A stretch of 64,000 bases of DNA from Streptomyces sp. CB02980 (lineage in GTDB: Bacteria > Actinomycetota > Actinomycetes > Streptomycetales > Streptomycetaceae), in NCBI RefSeq assembly GCF_014451325.2, contig NZ_JACSCH020000006.1, positions 1-64,000 on the forward strand. The letters are read 5' to 3'. The notes under the pieces are model-generated. The model saw only the letters and a list, made by a program, of their open reading frames with translations, did not search any database and was not told where the DNA came from. Of this stretch, positions 1 to 9,970 are shown one piece after another. Numbering within the stretch: position 1 is the first letter of the stretch; each line of letters starts with the position of its first letter. The position numbers and the translations under genes are program-made.

Positions 1-185
1 CTCTATCAGATCTTTTCGACCCGATTTCCTCGGTGCTTTCCGGTCCCTTTTGTTTTCACTCCGGGGGCCTTTCGGCGTTTCCGACTTTATCAGAAGATCT
101 GAGTCGGTTTTTCCGCCTCCCGGTGAAGCGTTCGGGCGCACGTCGGCGCCGGGGCTTCCCGTTCTGGCGGAGCCGTAAACGTACT
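1..185. other. Non-coding stretch before the RNase J terminator
   Basis: I find no convincing gene here. The base composition is less GC-rich than the rest of the window, with several T-runs. The only structure noticed is a 9-bp inverted repeat, TCAGATCTT at 7-15 and AAGATCTGA at 93-101, about 80 bases apart. Short open frames on both strands lack a ribosome binding site and streptomycete codon bias. A gene or RNA crossing the left edge cannot be excluded. Confidence 0.4.
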
Positions 186-225
186 GGAGCGGGGCGCCCC
201 GATGCAAATCGAGGGGCCCCGCTCC
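186..225 (-). terminator. Hairpin terminator after RNase J gene
   Basis: GGAGCGGGGC at 186-195 pairs with GCCCCGCTCC at 216-225, giving a 10-bp GC stem around a 20-base loop. It lies about 30 bases past the stop codon of the RNase J gene. No U-tract follows, as is usual for Streptomyces terminators. Confidence 0.6.
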
Positions 226-256
226 GGTGCTGCGCTGGTCCAGGCCGTCAGGCCTG

Positions 257-1942
257 TCAGACCTCTACGACGACCGGGAGGATCATCGGGCGCCTGCGGT
301 AGGTGTCGGAGACCCACTTGCCGACGCTGCGGCGGATCAGCTGCTGGAGCTGGTGGGGTTCCACGACGCCGTCCTGGAACGACTTGTTCAGCGCCTGGTC
401 GATCTTCGGGAGCACCGCGTCGAACGCGGAGTCGTCGATACCGGAACCTCGGGCGTGGACGTGCGGGCCGCCCACGATCTTGCCGGTCGAGGAGTCGACC
501 ACGACGAAGACCGAGATGATGCCCTCCTCGCCCAGGATGCGGCGGTCCTTGAGGGAGGTCTCGGTGACGTCGCCGACCGAGAGGCCGTCGACGTACACGT
601 AACCCGCCTGGACCTTGCCGGTGATCCGGGCGCGGCCGTCGACCAGGTCGACGACGACGCCGTCCTCGGCGATGACGATGTGGTCCTTGGGGATCCCCGT
701 CATCGCGCCGAGCTCGGCGTTGGCGCGGAGGTGGCGCCATTCGCCGTGGACCGGCATGAGGTTCTTCGGGCGGCAGATGTTGTAGAAGTACAGCAGCTCG
801 CCGGCCGAGGCGTGGCCCGAGACGTGGACCTTGGCGTTGCCCTTGTGGACGACGTTCGCGCCCCAGCGGGTCAGGCCGTTGATCACGCGGTAGACCGCGT
901 TCTCGTTGCCCGGGATCAGGGACGACGCCAGGATCACGGTGTCGCCGGGGACGATCCGGATCTGGTGGTCGCGGTTGGCCATGCGGGACAGGGCCGCCAT
1001 CGGCTCGCCCTGGGAACCCGTGCAGACCAGCACGACCTCGTCGTCCGGCAGGTCGTCGAGGGTCTTCACGTCCACGACGAGGCCGGCCGGGACCCGGAGG
1101 TAGCCCAGGTCGCGGGCGATGCCCATGTTGCGGACCATCGAGCGGCCGACGAAGGCGACCCGGCGGCCGTACTCGTGGGCGGCGTCGAGGATCTGCTGGA
1201 TGCGGTGCACGTGGCTGGCGAAGCTGGCCACGATGATGCGCTTCTGGGCGTTCGCGAAGACCGTGCGCAGGACGTTGGAGATGTCCTTCTCCGGCGGGAC
1301 GAAGCCCGGGACCTCGGCGTTCGTGGAGTCCGAGAGAAGGAGGTCGATGCCTTCCTCGCTCAGACGCGCGAACGCGTGGAGGTCGGTGAGGCGGCCGTCC
1401 AGCGGGAGCTGGTCCATCTTGAAGTCGCCGGTGGCGACGGCCATGCCCGCGGGGGTGCGGATCGCGACCGCGAGCGCGTCCGGGATGGAGTGGTTGACCG
1501 CGATGAACTCGCAGTCGAACGAGCCCAGGATCTCCCGGTCGCCCTCCTTCACCTCGAGGGTGTAGGGGCGGATGCGGTGCTCCTGGAGCTTGGCCTCGAT
1601 CAGGGCGAGGGTCAGCTTGGAGCCGATCAGCGGGATGTCCGGCTTGAGCCGGAGCAGGTAGGGGACGGCACCGATGTGGTCCTCGTGGCCGTGCGTGAGC
1701 ACGATGCCTTCGATGTCGTCGAGACGGTCCCGGATGATGGTGAAGTCCGGGAGGATCAGGTCGATACCGGGCTGCTCCTCTTCGGGGAAGAGGACGCCGC
1801 AGTCGACGATGAGCAGACGGCCGTCGAATTCGAAGACCGTCATGTTCCGGCCGATTTCGCCGAGCCCGCCGAGCGGGATGACGCGCAGGGCGCCCTTCGG
1901 CAGCTTCGGCGGGGCACCGAGTTCAGGATGCGGATGACTCAA
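257..1942 (-). CDS. rnj: Ribonuclease J
   Basis: Metallo-beta-lactamase/beta-CASP ribonuclease of 561 residues. RNase J enzymes act as 5'-3' exo- and endonucleases in mRNA decay and rRNA maturation. The zinc motif HxHxDH is at residues 84-89 (THGHEDHIG), followed by the beta-CASP region with ASFASHVHR and the C-terminal dimerisation domain. I chose the TTG start at 1942 because GGAGAG lies 4 bases upstream and because it gives the usual 561-residue streptomycete protein beginning (M)SHPHPEL; the frame is open further upstream to 1993 but without a site. dapA lies upstream in the same direction with a 99-base gap, so the two may be cotranscribed. Function is near certain. Confidence 0.96.
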   Translation of the reverse strand: MSHPHPELGAPPKLPKGALRVIPLGGLGEIGRNMTVFEFDGRLLIVDCGVLFPEEEQPGIDLILPDFTIIRDRLDDIEGIVLTHGHEDHIGAVPYLLRLKPDIPLIGSKLTLALIEAKLQEHRIRPYTLEVKEGDREILGSFDCEFIAVNHSIPDALAVAIRTPAGMAVATGDFKMDQLPLDGRLTDLHAFARLSEEGIDLLLSDSTNAEVPGFVPPEKDISNVLRTVFANAQKRIIVASFASHVHRIQQILDAAHEYGRRVAFVGRSMVRNMGIARDLGYLRVPAGLVVDVKTLDDLPDDEVVLVCTGSQGEPMAALSRMANRDHQIRIVPGDTVILASSLIPGNENAVYRVINGLTRWGANVVHKGNAKVHVSGHASAGELLYFYNICRPKNLMPVHGEWRHLRANAELGAMTGIPKDHIVIAEDGVVVDLVDGRARITGKVQAGYVYVDGLSVGDVTETSLKDRRILGEEGIISVFVVVDSSTGKIVGGPHVHARGSGIDDSAFDAVLPKIDQALNKSFQDGVVEPHQLQQLIRRSVGKWVSDTYRRRPMILPVVVEV

Positions 1943-1962
1943 AAGACTCTCCTCACCACGCA

Positions 1963-1988
1963 CGCCACGTACCTCTTGGCACGTGGCG
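1963..1988 (-). promoter_or_regulatory. Hairpin in the RNase J leader
   Basis: CGCCACGT at 1963-1970 and ACGTGGCG at 1981-1988 form an 8-bp stem with a 10-base loop, ending about 20 bases before the TTG start of the RNase J gene. It could be a short dapA 3' hairpin, or a leader structure used for feedback by RNase J itself. The sequence does not tell which. Confidence 0.35.
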
Positions 1989-2041
1989 CGCATGACATTC
2001 GTGCACTTGCTGTTGTCAGTGTTCAGTTGTGAAGTCCGTTG

Positions 2042-2941
2042 TCAGAGCTCTACCCCGCCGGCGGCCAGGTCGATCTTGAGCTGCTCGGTCTCCTCGGGGG
2101 ACAGCTCCACGAGGGGCAGCCGCAGGGGGCCGGCCGGGAGGCCCTGGAGGGCGAGGGCGGCCTTGGTGGTCATGACGCCCTGGGTGCGGAACATCCCGGT
2201 GTAGACCGGGAGCAGCTTCTGGTGGATCTCGGTGGCCTTCTGGATCTCGCCGCCCAGGTGGGCGTCGAGGAGGGCGCGGAGCTCCGGGGTGACCACGTGG
2301 CCCACGACGGAGACGAAGCCGCAGGCGCCGACGGAGAGCAGGGGCAGGTTGAGCATGTCGTCGCCGGAGTACCAGGCGAGGCCGGAGCGGGCGATGGCCC
2401 AGCTGGCGCGGCCGAGGTCGCCCTTGGCGTCCTTGTTGGCGACGATGCGCGGGTGCTCGGCGAGCCGGACGAGCGTCTCGGTGTCGATCGGGACGCCGCT
2501 GCGGCCGGGGATGTCGTAGAGCATCACCGGGAGCTCGGTGGCGTCGGCGATGGCCGAGAAGTGCCGGTACAGGCCCTCCTGCGGGGGCTTGTTGTAGTAC
2601 GGCGTGACGGCGAGCAGTCCGTGTGCCCCGTCACGCTCGGCGGTGCGGGCGAGCTCGATGGAGTGGTGGGTGTCGTTGGTGCCGATGCCGGCCACGATGT
2701 GGGCGCGGTCGCCGACCGCCTCCAGTACCGCTCGTACGAGCTCCGATTTCTCCGCGTCGCTGGTGGTGGGGGACTCGCCGGTGGTGCCGTTGATGACGAG
2801 GCCGTCGTTGCCTGCGTCCACCAGGTGGGTGGCCAGTCGCTGGGCACCGTCGAGGTCGAGTGCGCCGTCCGCCGTGAAGGGCGTGACCATGGCGGTGAGG
2901 ACCCGCCCGAAGGGGGTCTGCGGAGTGGAGATCGGAGCCAT
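2042..2941 (-). CDS. dapA: 4-hydroxy-tetrahydrodipicolinate synthase
   Basis: First committed enzyme of the lysine/diaminopimelate branch; condenses pyruvate with aspartate semialdehyde in the cytoplasm. The 299-residue protein is a TIM-barrel aldolase with the TTGES pyruvate-binding motif at 53-57, the GTNDT segment near 87, the catalytic Tyr in LYDIPGR near 142 and the Schiff-base lysine at 170 (VANKDAKG). ATG at 2941 gives the family-typical MAPISTPQTPFG start; an in-frame GTG lies 9 bases earlier. No clear Shine-Dalgarno precedes either, so the mRNA may have a very short leader. The partner gene dapB is 2.4 kb away in another operon. Confidence 0.95.
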   Translation of the reverse strand: MAPISTPQTPFGRVLTAMVTPFTADGALDLDGAQRLATHLVDAGNDGLVINGTTGESPTTSDAEKSELVRAVLEAVGDRAHIVAGIGTNDTHHSIELARTAERDGAHGLLAVTPYYNKPPQEGLYRHFSAIADATELPVMLYDIPGRSGVPIDTETLVRLAEHPRIVANKDAKGDLGRASWAIARSGLAWYSGDDMLNLPLLSVGACGFVSVVGHVVTPELRALLDAHLGGEIQKATEIHQKLLPVYTGMFRTQGVMTTKAALALQGLPAGPLRLPLVELSPEETEQLKIDLAAGGVEL

Positions 2942-2973
2942 GGGTAACACGCTACTCGCTGCTCAGCGCCGGG

Positions 2974-2995
2974 TGTCCCCTAGGGGGACAGGATA
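2974..2995 (-). promoter_or_regulatory. Possible dapA promoter with palindrome
   Basis: A perfect inverted repeat TGTCCCC-TAG-GGGGACA spans 2974-2990, directly next to TATCCT (minus strand, 2995-2990), which fits a -10 box read toward dapA. A transcript from it would start inside the palindrome, about 40 bases before the ATG. No good -35 is visible, because that position falls in the thyX hairpin. An operator for dapA is plausible but unproven. Confidence 0.35.
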
Positions 2996-3002
2996 AAGGG
3001 AG

Positions 3003-3040
3003 CCCGGCGCTGCCTGCTCGGGGGTTCAGGCAGCGCCGGG
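3003..3040 (-). terminator. Perfect 14-bp hairpin terminator after thyX
   Basis: CCCGGCGCTGCCTG at 3003-3016 pairs perfectly with CAGGCAGCGCCGGG at 3027-3040 around a 10-base loop. It lies 80 bases past the thyX stop codon and before the dapA start, so it separates the two genes. Confidence 0.75.
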
Positions 3041-3119
3041 TCCGTTTGATCAGCCTAGATGAACTTCGTGAAACGTCGCAATACGGACACTTCGCACGAG
3101 GGGTTCGGACATCTGTGCC

Positions 3120-3860
3120 CTATGGGGCCACACGGCCGTTCTTGTTGAAGGCTCCATGGGTCAGCGGCATCAGCCGGGCCCAGTGCTCCTCCATCTTCTC
3201 GCCGACCATCTCGATCTCCCGCTGCGGGAAGGACGGGACCGCGGCCAGCTCGTGCTGGGTGCGCAGACCGAGGAAGTGCATCAGCGAGCGCGCGTTGCAC
3301 GTGGCGTACATCGAGGAGAAGAGACCGACGGGGAGGACCGAGCGGGCGACCTCGCGGGCGACGCCGGCGGCGAGCATCTCCTGGTAGGTGGCGTACGCCT
3401 GACGGTACGAGTCCTCCATCGTGCGGCTGACCAGGTCGTGCTGCTCCTGGGTGCCGTCGACGAAGACGTACTTGCCGGGACGGCCCTCCTGGACGAGCTT
3501 GCGCGAGGCGTCCGGGACGTAGAAGACCGGCTGGAGCTCCCTGTAGCGGCCCGATTCCTCGTTGTACGACCAGCCCACGCGGTGGCGCATGAACTCGCGG
3601 AACACGAAGATCGGGGCGCTGATGAAGAAGGTCATCGAGTTGTGCTCGAAGGGGCTGCCGTGGCGGTCCCGCATCAGGTAGTTGATGAGGCCCTTCGAGC
3701 GCTCCGGGTCCTTCTGGAGCTCTTCGAGGGACTGCTCGCCCGCCGTGGAGACCCGGGCTGCCCAGAGGACGTCGGAGTCGGCCGCCGCGCTCTTGACCAG
3801 CTCGACGGTGACGTCGCTCCGGAAGTCGATCTTCACGTTCTCGGTGGGGCTGTCGGTCAC
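3120..3860 (-). CDS. thyX: Flavin-dependent thymidylate synthase
   Basis: Makes dTMP from dUMP with FAD, NADPH and methylenetetrahydrofolate as methyl donor. The 246-residue product carries the ThyX signature RHR-x8-S at residues 92-103 (RHRVGWSYNEES), followed by GRYREL; the C-terminal SMxFLGLRTQ-like segment is present as SLMHFLGLRTQHEL. The GTG at 3860 was preferred over an upstream in-frame start because AAGGA lies 7 bases before it and the length matches streptomycete ThyX. It is transcribed away from the small gene at 4016 and ends at a strong hairpin. Confidence 0.95.
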   Translation of the reverse strand: MTDSPTENVKIDFRSDVTVELVKSAAADSDVLWAARVSTAGEQSLEELQKDPERSKGLINYLMRDRHGSPFEHNSMTFFISAPIFVFREFMRHRVGWSYNEESGRYRELQPVFYVPDASRKLVQEGRPGKYVFVDGTQEQHDLVSRTMEDSYRQAYATYQEMLAAGVAREVARSVLPVGLFSSMYATCNARSLMHFLGLRTQHELAAVPSFPQREIEMVGEKMEEHWARLMPLTHGAFNKNGRVAP

Positions 3861-3931
3861 CAGCGGTCCTTCCAATCGGCTGTTGCAGTCGCCCACTCTA
3901 ACGACGTCCTACCGGAGGATGAGATTCGGCC

Positions 3932-3957
3932 GCTTTGGTGAAATAGGGCACCAAAGC
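3932..3957. promoter_or_regulatory. Inverted repeat in the thyX upstream region
   Basis: GCTTTGGTG at 3932-3940 and CACCAAAGC at 3949-3957 form a perfect 9-bp inverted repeat with an 8-base A-rich spacer. It sits between the divergent thyX and the small membrane protein gene at 4016, about 70 bases upstream of thyX. The layout suits an operator for a dimeric regulator, or a hairpin in the leader of one transcript. I do not recognise the motif. Confidence 0.4.
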
Positions 3958-4015
3958 CCCGGTTCTGTCGTCTCTCCCTGTGACGCATGACGACGACCCG
4001 AGGAGAGTGGCTCTG

Positions 4016-4255
4016 ATGTTCCGCCGGAGAGAGGCCGTACCGTTCGCGTTCGTCGCGGAGGCCGACCACTTCCGCAGTAACGTCGCTCCGCCACCCCGGG
4101 AGCGCCTCGGCGCCTCGCAGATCATGGGCCGTACCCTGCTGGGGCTGACCGTCGCGGCCGGCCTCGTGGGCTCGTTGATCTTCGGGATGCCGTCCCTTCA
4201 GGCGGCCGACTCCACCACTCATCAGCAGCAGTCCGAAGCCTCCGACAACCGCTGA
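4016..4255 (+). CDS. Small single-helix membrane protein
   Basis: Predicted 79-residue protein of unknown function. It has a basic N-terminus (MFRRREAV), a Pro-rich segment near 25, one hydrophobic helix at about 39-58 (TLLGLTVAAGLVGSLIFG) and a short polar tail rich in Gln and Ser. GAGGAGAG ends 8 bases before the ATG at 4016, which decides the start; an in-frame ATG 36 bases upstream has no such site. It lies divergent from thyX and 54 bases upstream of the PH-domain membrane protein in the same direction, so the two are probably cotranscribed. Similar small proteins are common at this position in Streptomyces, but no role is known to me. Confidence 0.7.
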   Translation: MFRRREAVPFAFVAEADHFRSNVAPPPRERLGASQIMGRTLLGLTVAAGLVGSLIFGMPSLQAADSTTHQQQSEASDNR

Positions 4256-4309
4256 GGTAGCCTCACCGGGCATCGCCCCTTCGAGCGTGCTTGTGAGTGA
4301 GGACCTGTC

Positions 4310-4870
4310 GTGCCCCTGCCCTTTCTGACGGCCGACCGTGCTTTTGACACGACCGACCACGTCGCCCTGCCGTTCGACGACCACGACCAGTGGCGTCGTC
4401 CGTACCGGCCGGGATCCTGGCGGGTCGGGGCGGCGGCGCTCGCGCTGCTGCTGGCCTCGTTCGTACTCCTCGCCGCGGTGATCATCACCGCGGCCGGAGG
4501 ATTCAGCGGCGGGGCCGTCACCCTGGCCACCGCCGTACTCGTCATCCTGGCCGCCCTGCGGATGCTGCGCATGGGCACCTGGGTGAGCCGCGCCGGGATC
4601 CGCCGCGTGGCCTTCTTCTCGACCGTCACCGTGCCGTGGGCGAAGGTGACCTCCGTACGCACCGTGCAGCAGCCGGTTCGCTGGCTGGGGCTCCCCCGTA
4701 CGGTCCAGGGTCAGGCCCTGGCGCTCGGCCGGCAGGGTGGTGAGCAGCTGATGCTGCTCACCGACCACAACGCCGACTTCCTCTCCCGTGTCGAGGCCTT
4801 CGACCGGGCGGCCGACACGGTCGAGGCCTGGAACGCCGAGTACGGCGTGGCCCCGGCCGTCACACGCTGA
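4310..4870 (+). CDS. PH-domain-like membrane protein
   Basis: 186-residue protein with two hydrophobic helices (about 38-60 and 64-84) followed by a bacterial PH-like beta domain that begins MGTWVSRAGIRRVAFFSTVTVPW and contains the W-x-x-V-x-x-V pattern typical of bPH proteins. Such domains sit on the cytoplasmic membrane face; their ligands are mostly unknown. GTG at 4310 is chosen because GTGAGGAC lies 7 bases upstream. The 3' end overlaps by 11 bases the end of the convergent gene at 4860-5312, with no room for a terminator between them. Confidence 0.75.
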   Translation: MPLPFLTADRAFDTTDHVALPFDDHDQWRRPYRPGSWRVGAAALALLLASFVLLAAVIITAAGGFSGGAVTLATAVLVILAALRMLRMGTWVSRAGIRRVAFFSTVTVPWAKVTSVRTVQQPVRWLGLPRTVQGQALALGRQGGEQLMLLTDHNADFLSRVEAFDRAADTVEAWNAEYGVAPAVTR

Positions 4871-5312
4871 CCGGAAGCCCTTCGTGGAGGGCGATGGCCC
4901 TCTGCATCGCCTTGCGGGCCCGCGGGGTGTCGCGGGCGTCGTGATAGGCGACCGCGAGCCGGAACCAGCAGCGCCAGTCGTCCGGCGTGTCCTCCGTCTC
5001 GGCCTTGCGCCGGGCGAAGACCTCGTCGGCCGAGTCGCGGTCGATCCGGCCGCCCTCGGTGCGCTTCAGCTCGTCCACGGGCAGGCCGCCCTCCGCCTCC
5101 AGTTCGGTGGCGAGGCGGCCCGCCTGGCGGGCGAACCGGGTGTTCTTCCAGAGGAACCAGCCGCCGACCGCGGGCAGCAGGAACGCCACCGCGCCCATGC
5201 CCATGGCGGCCGGCTCGCCCGTGAGGAGGAGCAGGACGCCCTCCATCGCCACCACGCCGAAGACGAGGACGAGCACGGTGGAGAGGAAGACGTACGTGAT
5301 CTTTCCGCCCAT
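4860..5312 (-). CDS. Membrane protein with TPR-like cytoplasmic tail
   Basis: 150 residues. Two hydrophobic segments (about 5-29 and 36-55) precede a soluble part whose last 45 residues (CWFRLAVAYHDARDTPRARKAMQRAIALHEGL) resemble one tetratricopeptide repeat, a fold used for protein contacts. It is the last gene of the rpsO-pnp-M16-dapB series, starting 5 bases after the dapB stop, so it is probably translated with dapB. Function unknown. Confidence 0.72.
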   Translation of the reverse strand: MGGKITYVFLSTVLVLVFGVVAMEGVLLLLTGEPAAMGMGAVAFLLPAVGGWFLWKNTRFARQAGRLATELEAEGGLPVDELKRTEGGRIDRDSADEVFARRKAETEDTPDDWRCWFRLAVAYHDARDTPRARKAMQRAIALHEGLPVSV

Positions 5313-5317
5313 GATCG

Positions 5318-6097
<780 letters not shown>

Positions 6098-7477
6098 TCA
6101 GGAGACGGCCTGGTGCAGACGGTCGGCCTGCTTGTCCTTCAGCGGGCCGATCACCGAGAGCGAGGGCCGCTGGTCCAGTACATCGCGTGCGACCTCCCGG
6201 ACCTCGTCCGGGGTGACGGCCGCGATCCGGTCCAGCATGTCGTCGACCGACATCTGGGTGCCCCAGCACAGCTCGCTCTTGCCGATGCGGTTCATCAGCG
6301 CGCCGGTGTCTTCGAGGCCGAGCACGGTCGAACCGGAGAGCTGGCCGACGGCGCGGGCGATCTCGTCGTCCGTGAGGCCGTCGGACGCGACCTTGTGGAG
6401 CTCGTCGCGGCAGATCTTCAGGACGTCGTGGACCTGGCCCGGGCGGCAGCCCGCGTACACCCCGAAGAGGCCGCAGTCGGCGAAGCCCGAGGTGTACGAG
6501 TACACGCTGTAGGCCAGACCGCGCTTCTCGCGGACCTCCTGGAAGAGGCGTGAGGACATACCGCCGCCGAGAGCGGTGTTCAGTACGCCGAGGGCCCAGC
6601 GGCGCTCGTCCCCGCGGGCCAGACCCGGCATGCCGAGGACCACGTGGGCCTGCTCGGTCTTGCGGTTCAGGAGCTCGACGCGGCCCGCCGCGCGCAGGGT
6701 GCGCAGGCCGTCGCGCGGGGCGACGGGGACTGCGTCGGTACGGGTGAGGGCGCCGGCCTTCTCGAAGGCGCGGCGGACCTGGCGTACCACCGTGGCGTGG
6801 TCGACGTTGCCCGCGGCGGCCACGACCAGGTGGGTCGGGTCGTAGTGCTTCTTGTAGAAGCGGGCGATCTGGCCGCGGCTGAGCGCGTTGACCGTGTCGA
6901 CGGTGCCGAGGACCGGGCGGCCCAGCGGGGTGTCGCCGAACATGGTCTGCGCGAAGAGCTCGTGCACGACGTCACCGGGGTCGTCCTCGGTCATCGCGAT
7001 CTCTTCGAGGATGACGCCGCGCTCGGCGTCCACGTCCTCGTCGAGGATGAGCGAGCCCGTGAGCATGTCGCAGACGACGTCGATCGCCAGCGGCAGGTCG
7101 GTGTCGAGGACCCGGGCGTAGTAGCAGGTGTACTCCTTCGCCGTGAAGGCGTTCATCTCGCCGCCGACCGCGTCGATCGCGGCGGAGATGTCGAGGGCGG
7201 ACCGCTTGTGGGTGCCCTTGAAGAGGAGGTGCTCCAGGTAGTGGGTGGCGCCGTTGAGCGCCGGGGTCTCGTCGCGGGACCCGACGTGCGCCCAGATGCC
7301 GAAGGTGGCGGAGCGCACGGAGGGAAGGGTCTCGGTGACGATCCGGAGGCCGCCGGGGAGGGTCGTGCGGCGGACCGTGCCGATGCCGTCCTTGCCCGGG
7401 AGAAGCGTTTGGGTACGGGCGACGGCCCGCCCCTCCGAGGAGGGGCGGGCCGTCGTCACGGAACTACGGGACGTCAC
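6098..7477 (-). CDS. M16 family zinc metallopeptidase
   Basis: 459-residue inverzincin. The inverted zinc motif HxxEH is at 79-83 (HYLEH) in the context [11 protein letters not shown], with the downstream metal-ligand Glu in [16 protein letters not shown]. The second half repeats the M16 fold (HxxEH lacking) and includes [22 protein letters not shown], the usual substrate-binding R/Y segment. These PepR/YmxG-type peptidases are cytoplasmic single-chain homologues of the mitochondrial processing peptidase; their substrates in Streptomyces are not established. The GTG start overlaps the pnp stop (GTGA), so translation is coupled to pnp. This pnp-M16-dapB order is a Gram-positive commonplace. 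Confidence 0.92.
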   Translation of the reverse strand: MTSRSSVTTARPSSEGRAVARTQTLLPGKDGIGTVRRTTLPGGLRIVTETLPSVRSATFGIWAHVGSRDETPALNGATHYLEHLLFKGTHKRSALDISAAIDAVGGEMNAFTAKEYTCYYARVLDTDLPLAIDVVCDMLTGSLILDEDVDAERGVILEEIAMTEDDPGDVVHELFAQTMFGDTPLGRPVLGTVDTVNALSRGQIARFYKKHYDPTHLVVAAAGNVDHATVVRQVRRAFEKAGALTRTDAVPVAPRDGLRTLRAAGRVELLNRKTEQAHVVLGMPGLARGDERRWALGVLNTALGGGMSSRLFQEVREKRGLAYSVYSYTSGFADCGLFGVYAGCRPGQVHDVLKICRDELHKVASDGLTDDEIARAVGQLSGSTVLGLEDTGALMNRIGKSELCWGTQMSVDDMLDRIAAVTPDEVREVARDVLDQRPSLSVIGPLKDKQADRLHQAVS

Positions 7478-9693
7478 TGGTCGGTGTCGCCCTTGTCGTC
7501 GGCGGCGCCGTCCTCGTCCGCGATCACGGGGATCAGGGACAGCTTGCCGCGCTGGTCGATCTCGGCGATCTCGACCTGGACCTTGGAGCCGATCGCGAGC
7601 ACGTCCTCGACGTTCTCCACGCGCTTGCCACCGGCGAGCTTGCGGATCTGCGAGATGTGCAGCAGGCCGTCCTTGCCGGGCATGAGGGAGACGAAGGCAC
7701 CGAAGGTGGTGGTCTTGACGACCGTACCCAGGTAGCGCTCGCCGACCTCCGGCATGGTCGGGTTGGCGATCGCGTTGATCGTGGCGCGGGCGGCCTCGGC
7801 CTGCGAGCCCTGCTGGGCACCGATGTAGATGGTGCCGTCGTCCTCGATCGTGATGTCGGCGCCGGTGTCCTCCTGGATCTGGTTGATCATCTTGCCCTTG
7901 GGGCCGATGACCTCACCGATCTTGTCCACCGGGATCTTGACGGTGATGATGCGCGGCGCGTTCGGGGACATCTCGTCCGGAACGTCGATCGCCTCGTTCA
8001 TCACGTCGAGGATGTGCAGACGCGCGTCGCGGGCCTGCTTCAGCGCGGCGGCCAGGACCGAGGCGGGGATGCCGTCGAGCTTGGTGTCGAGCTGGAGGGC
8101 GGTCACGAACTGCTTCGTGCCGGCGACCTTGAAGTCCATGTCGCCGAAGGCGTCCTCGGCACCGAGGATGTCGGTGAGGGCGACGTAGTGCGTCTTGCCG
8201 TCGATCTCCTCGGAGATCAGACCCATGGCGATACCGGCGACGGCGGCCTTCAGCGGCACACCGGCGTTCAGCAGCGACATGGTGGAGGCGCAGACCGAGC
8301 CCATGGACGTCGAACCGTTGGAGCCGAGGGCCTCGGACACCTGGCGGATCGCGTAGGGGAACTCCTCGCGCGTCGGCAGCACCGGCACGATGGCGCGCTC
8401 GGCGAGCGCGCCGTGGCCGATCTCACGGCGCTTGGGCGAGCCCACGCGGCCGGTCTCACCGACGGAGTACGGCGGGAAGTTGTAGTTGTGCATGTAGCGC
8501 TTGCGGGTCACCGGGGAGAGGGTGTCCAGCTGCTGCTCCATGCGGAGCATGTTGAGGGTGGTGACGCCCAGGATCTGGGTCTCGCCACGCTCGAACAGCG
8601 CGGAACCGTGCACACGCGGGATGGCCTCGACCTCGGCCGCGAGCGTACGGATGTCCGTCAGGCCACGGCCGTCGATGCGGACCTTGTCCTTGATGACGCG
8701 CTCGCGGACCAGCTTCTTGGTCAGCGCGCGGTAGGCGCCCGAGATCTCCTTCTCGCGGCCTTCGAAGGCCGGGAGGAGCTTCTCGGCGGCGAGCTCCTTG
8801 ATGCGGTCGAGCTCGGCCTCGCGCTCCTGCTTGCCGGCGATGGTGAGCGCCTTGGTGAGCTCACCCTTGACGGCGGCGGTGAGCGCCTCCAGGACGTCGT
8901 CCTGGTAGTCCAGGAAGACCGGGAACTCGCCGGTGGGCTTCGCGGCCTTGGCGGCGAGGTCCGACTGGGCCTTGCAGAGGGCCTTGATGAAGGGCTTCGC
9001 GGCCTCGAGACCGGCGGCGACGATCTCCTCGGTCGGCGCCTCGGCGCCGTCCTTGACGAGATCGATGGTCTTCTCGGTGGCCTCGGCCTCGACCATCATG
9101 ATCGCGACGTCGCCGTCCTCCAGGACGCGACCGGCGACGACCATGTCGAAGACGGCGTCCTCGAGCTCGGTGTGCGTCGGGAACGCGACCCACTGGCCCT
9201 TGATCAGGGCGACGCGGGTGGCGCCGATGGGGCCGGAGAAGGGCAGGCCCGCCAGGATCGTGGAAGCGGAGGCGGCGTTGATCGCGACCACGTCGTACAG
9301 GTGGTCGGGGTTGAGCGCCATGATCGTCTCGACGATCTGGATCTCGTTGCGCAGGCCCTTCTTGAAGGAGGGGCGCAGCGGCCGGTCGATCAGGCGGCAG
9401 GTGAGGATCGCGTCCTCGGAGGGGCGGCCCTCACGGCGGAAGAAGGAGCCGGGGATCTTGCCGGCCGCGTACTGCCGCTCCTCGACGTCCACCGTCAGGG
9501 GGAAGAAGTCGAGCTGGTCCTTGGGGCGCTTCGAGGCGGTGGTCGCGGAAAGGACCATCGTGTCGTCGTCCAGGTAGGCGACGGCGGAGCCGGCGGCCTG
9601 CTTGGCCAGACGGCCGGTCTCGAAGCGGATGGTGCGGGTACCGAAGGCGCCGTTGTCGATGACGGCCTCGGCGTAGTGGGTCTCGTTCTCCAC
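7474..9693 (-). CDS. pnp: Polyribonucleotide nucleotidyltransferase (PNPase)
   Basis: Phosphorolytic 3'-5' exoribonuclease that also adds 3' tails; in Streptomyces PNPase is a main RNA 3'-polyribonucleotide polymerase. The 739-residue protein has two RNase PH-like domains with a helical linker, then a KH domain ([13 protein letters not shown] with the GxxG loop) and a C-terminal S1 domain ([19 protein letters not shown]). GTG at 9693 is preceded by AGGAG with 9-base spacing. It follows rpsO with a hairpin in between and overlaps the M16 peptidase start by 4 bases. Confidence 0.97.
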   Translation of the reverse strand: MENETHYAEAVIDNGAFGTRTIRFETGRLAKQAAGSAVAYLDDDTMVLSATTASKRPKDQLDFFPLTVDVEERQYAAGKIPGSFFRREGRPSEDAILTCRLIDRPLRPSFKKGLRNEIQIVETIMALNPDHLYDVVAINAASASTILAGLPFSGPIGATRVALIKGQWVAFPTHTELEDAVFDMVVAGRVLEDGDVAIMMVEAEATEKTIDLVKDGAEAPTEEIVAAGLEAAKPFIKALCKAQSDLAAKAAKPTGEFPVFLDYQDDVLEALTAAVKGELTKALTIAGKQEREAELDRIKELAAEKLLPAFEGREKEISGAYRALTKKLVRERVIKDKVRIDGRGLTDIRTLAAEVEAIPRVHGSALFERGETQILGVTTLNMLRMEQQLDTLSPVTRKRYMHNYNFPPYSVGETGRVGSPKRREIGHGALAERAIVPVLPTREEFPYAIRQVSEALGSNGSTSMGSVCASTMSLLNAGVPLKAAVAGIAMGLISEEIDGKTHYVALTDILGAEDAFGDMDFKVAGTKQFVTALQLDTKLDGIPASVLAAALKQARDARLHILDVMNEAIDVPDEMSPNAPRIITVKIPVDKIGEVIGPKGKMINQIQEDTGADITIEDDGTIYIGAQQGSQAEAARATINAIANPTMPEVGERYLGTVVKTTTFGAFVSLMPGKDGLLHISQIRKLAGGKRVENVEDVLAIGSKVQVEIAEIDQRGKLSLIPVIADEDGAADDKGDTDQ

Positions 9694-9924
9694 TAGTGGT
9701 TTCTCCTACGTGTTCGTCTTTGCGTCCGGGGCCCGTGTGGCCGGGGACGGTGGCGACGGCGGCGGAGAAGCGCCTCGGGTGCGGGCCGGTCTTCGATCGA
9801 AGCACCCGGTGATTCGTCCGGGGGCCACTACCGAGGACCGGCGGCTGGCCGGCGGCTTCTCGCTCGTCGTATGGGGTTGTGCGACCAGACTAAGCCGGTG
9901 CGCACACTTTGTGCACGTACAGCA

Positions 9925-9961
9925 AAGGGAGCGGCCCCCCGAAAGTGGGAACCGCTCCCTT
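9925..9961 (-). terminator. rpsO-pnp intergenic hairpin
   Basis: AAGGGAGCGG at 9925-9934 and CCGCTCCCTT at 9952-9961 form a 10-bp stem just past the rpsO stop codon. In other Streptomyces the rpsO-pnp intergenic hairpin is a partial terminator and an RNase III processing site; position and shape here match, but cleavage is inferred. Confidence 0.65.
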
Positions 9962-9970
9962 CACGGCGTC

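Noticed and set aside
1-185. Possible RNA gene at the left edge
   Set aside because: The composition is unusual but no cloverleaf or known RNA fold could be drawn; only one distant 9-bp inverted repeat was seen.
227-2032. Long open frame on the plus strand opposite RNase J
   Set aside because: It is rich in Asp, Val, Arg and Gly, as expected for the antisense frame of GC-biased coding DNA, and has no ribosome binding site or recognisable domain.
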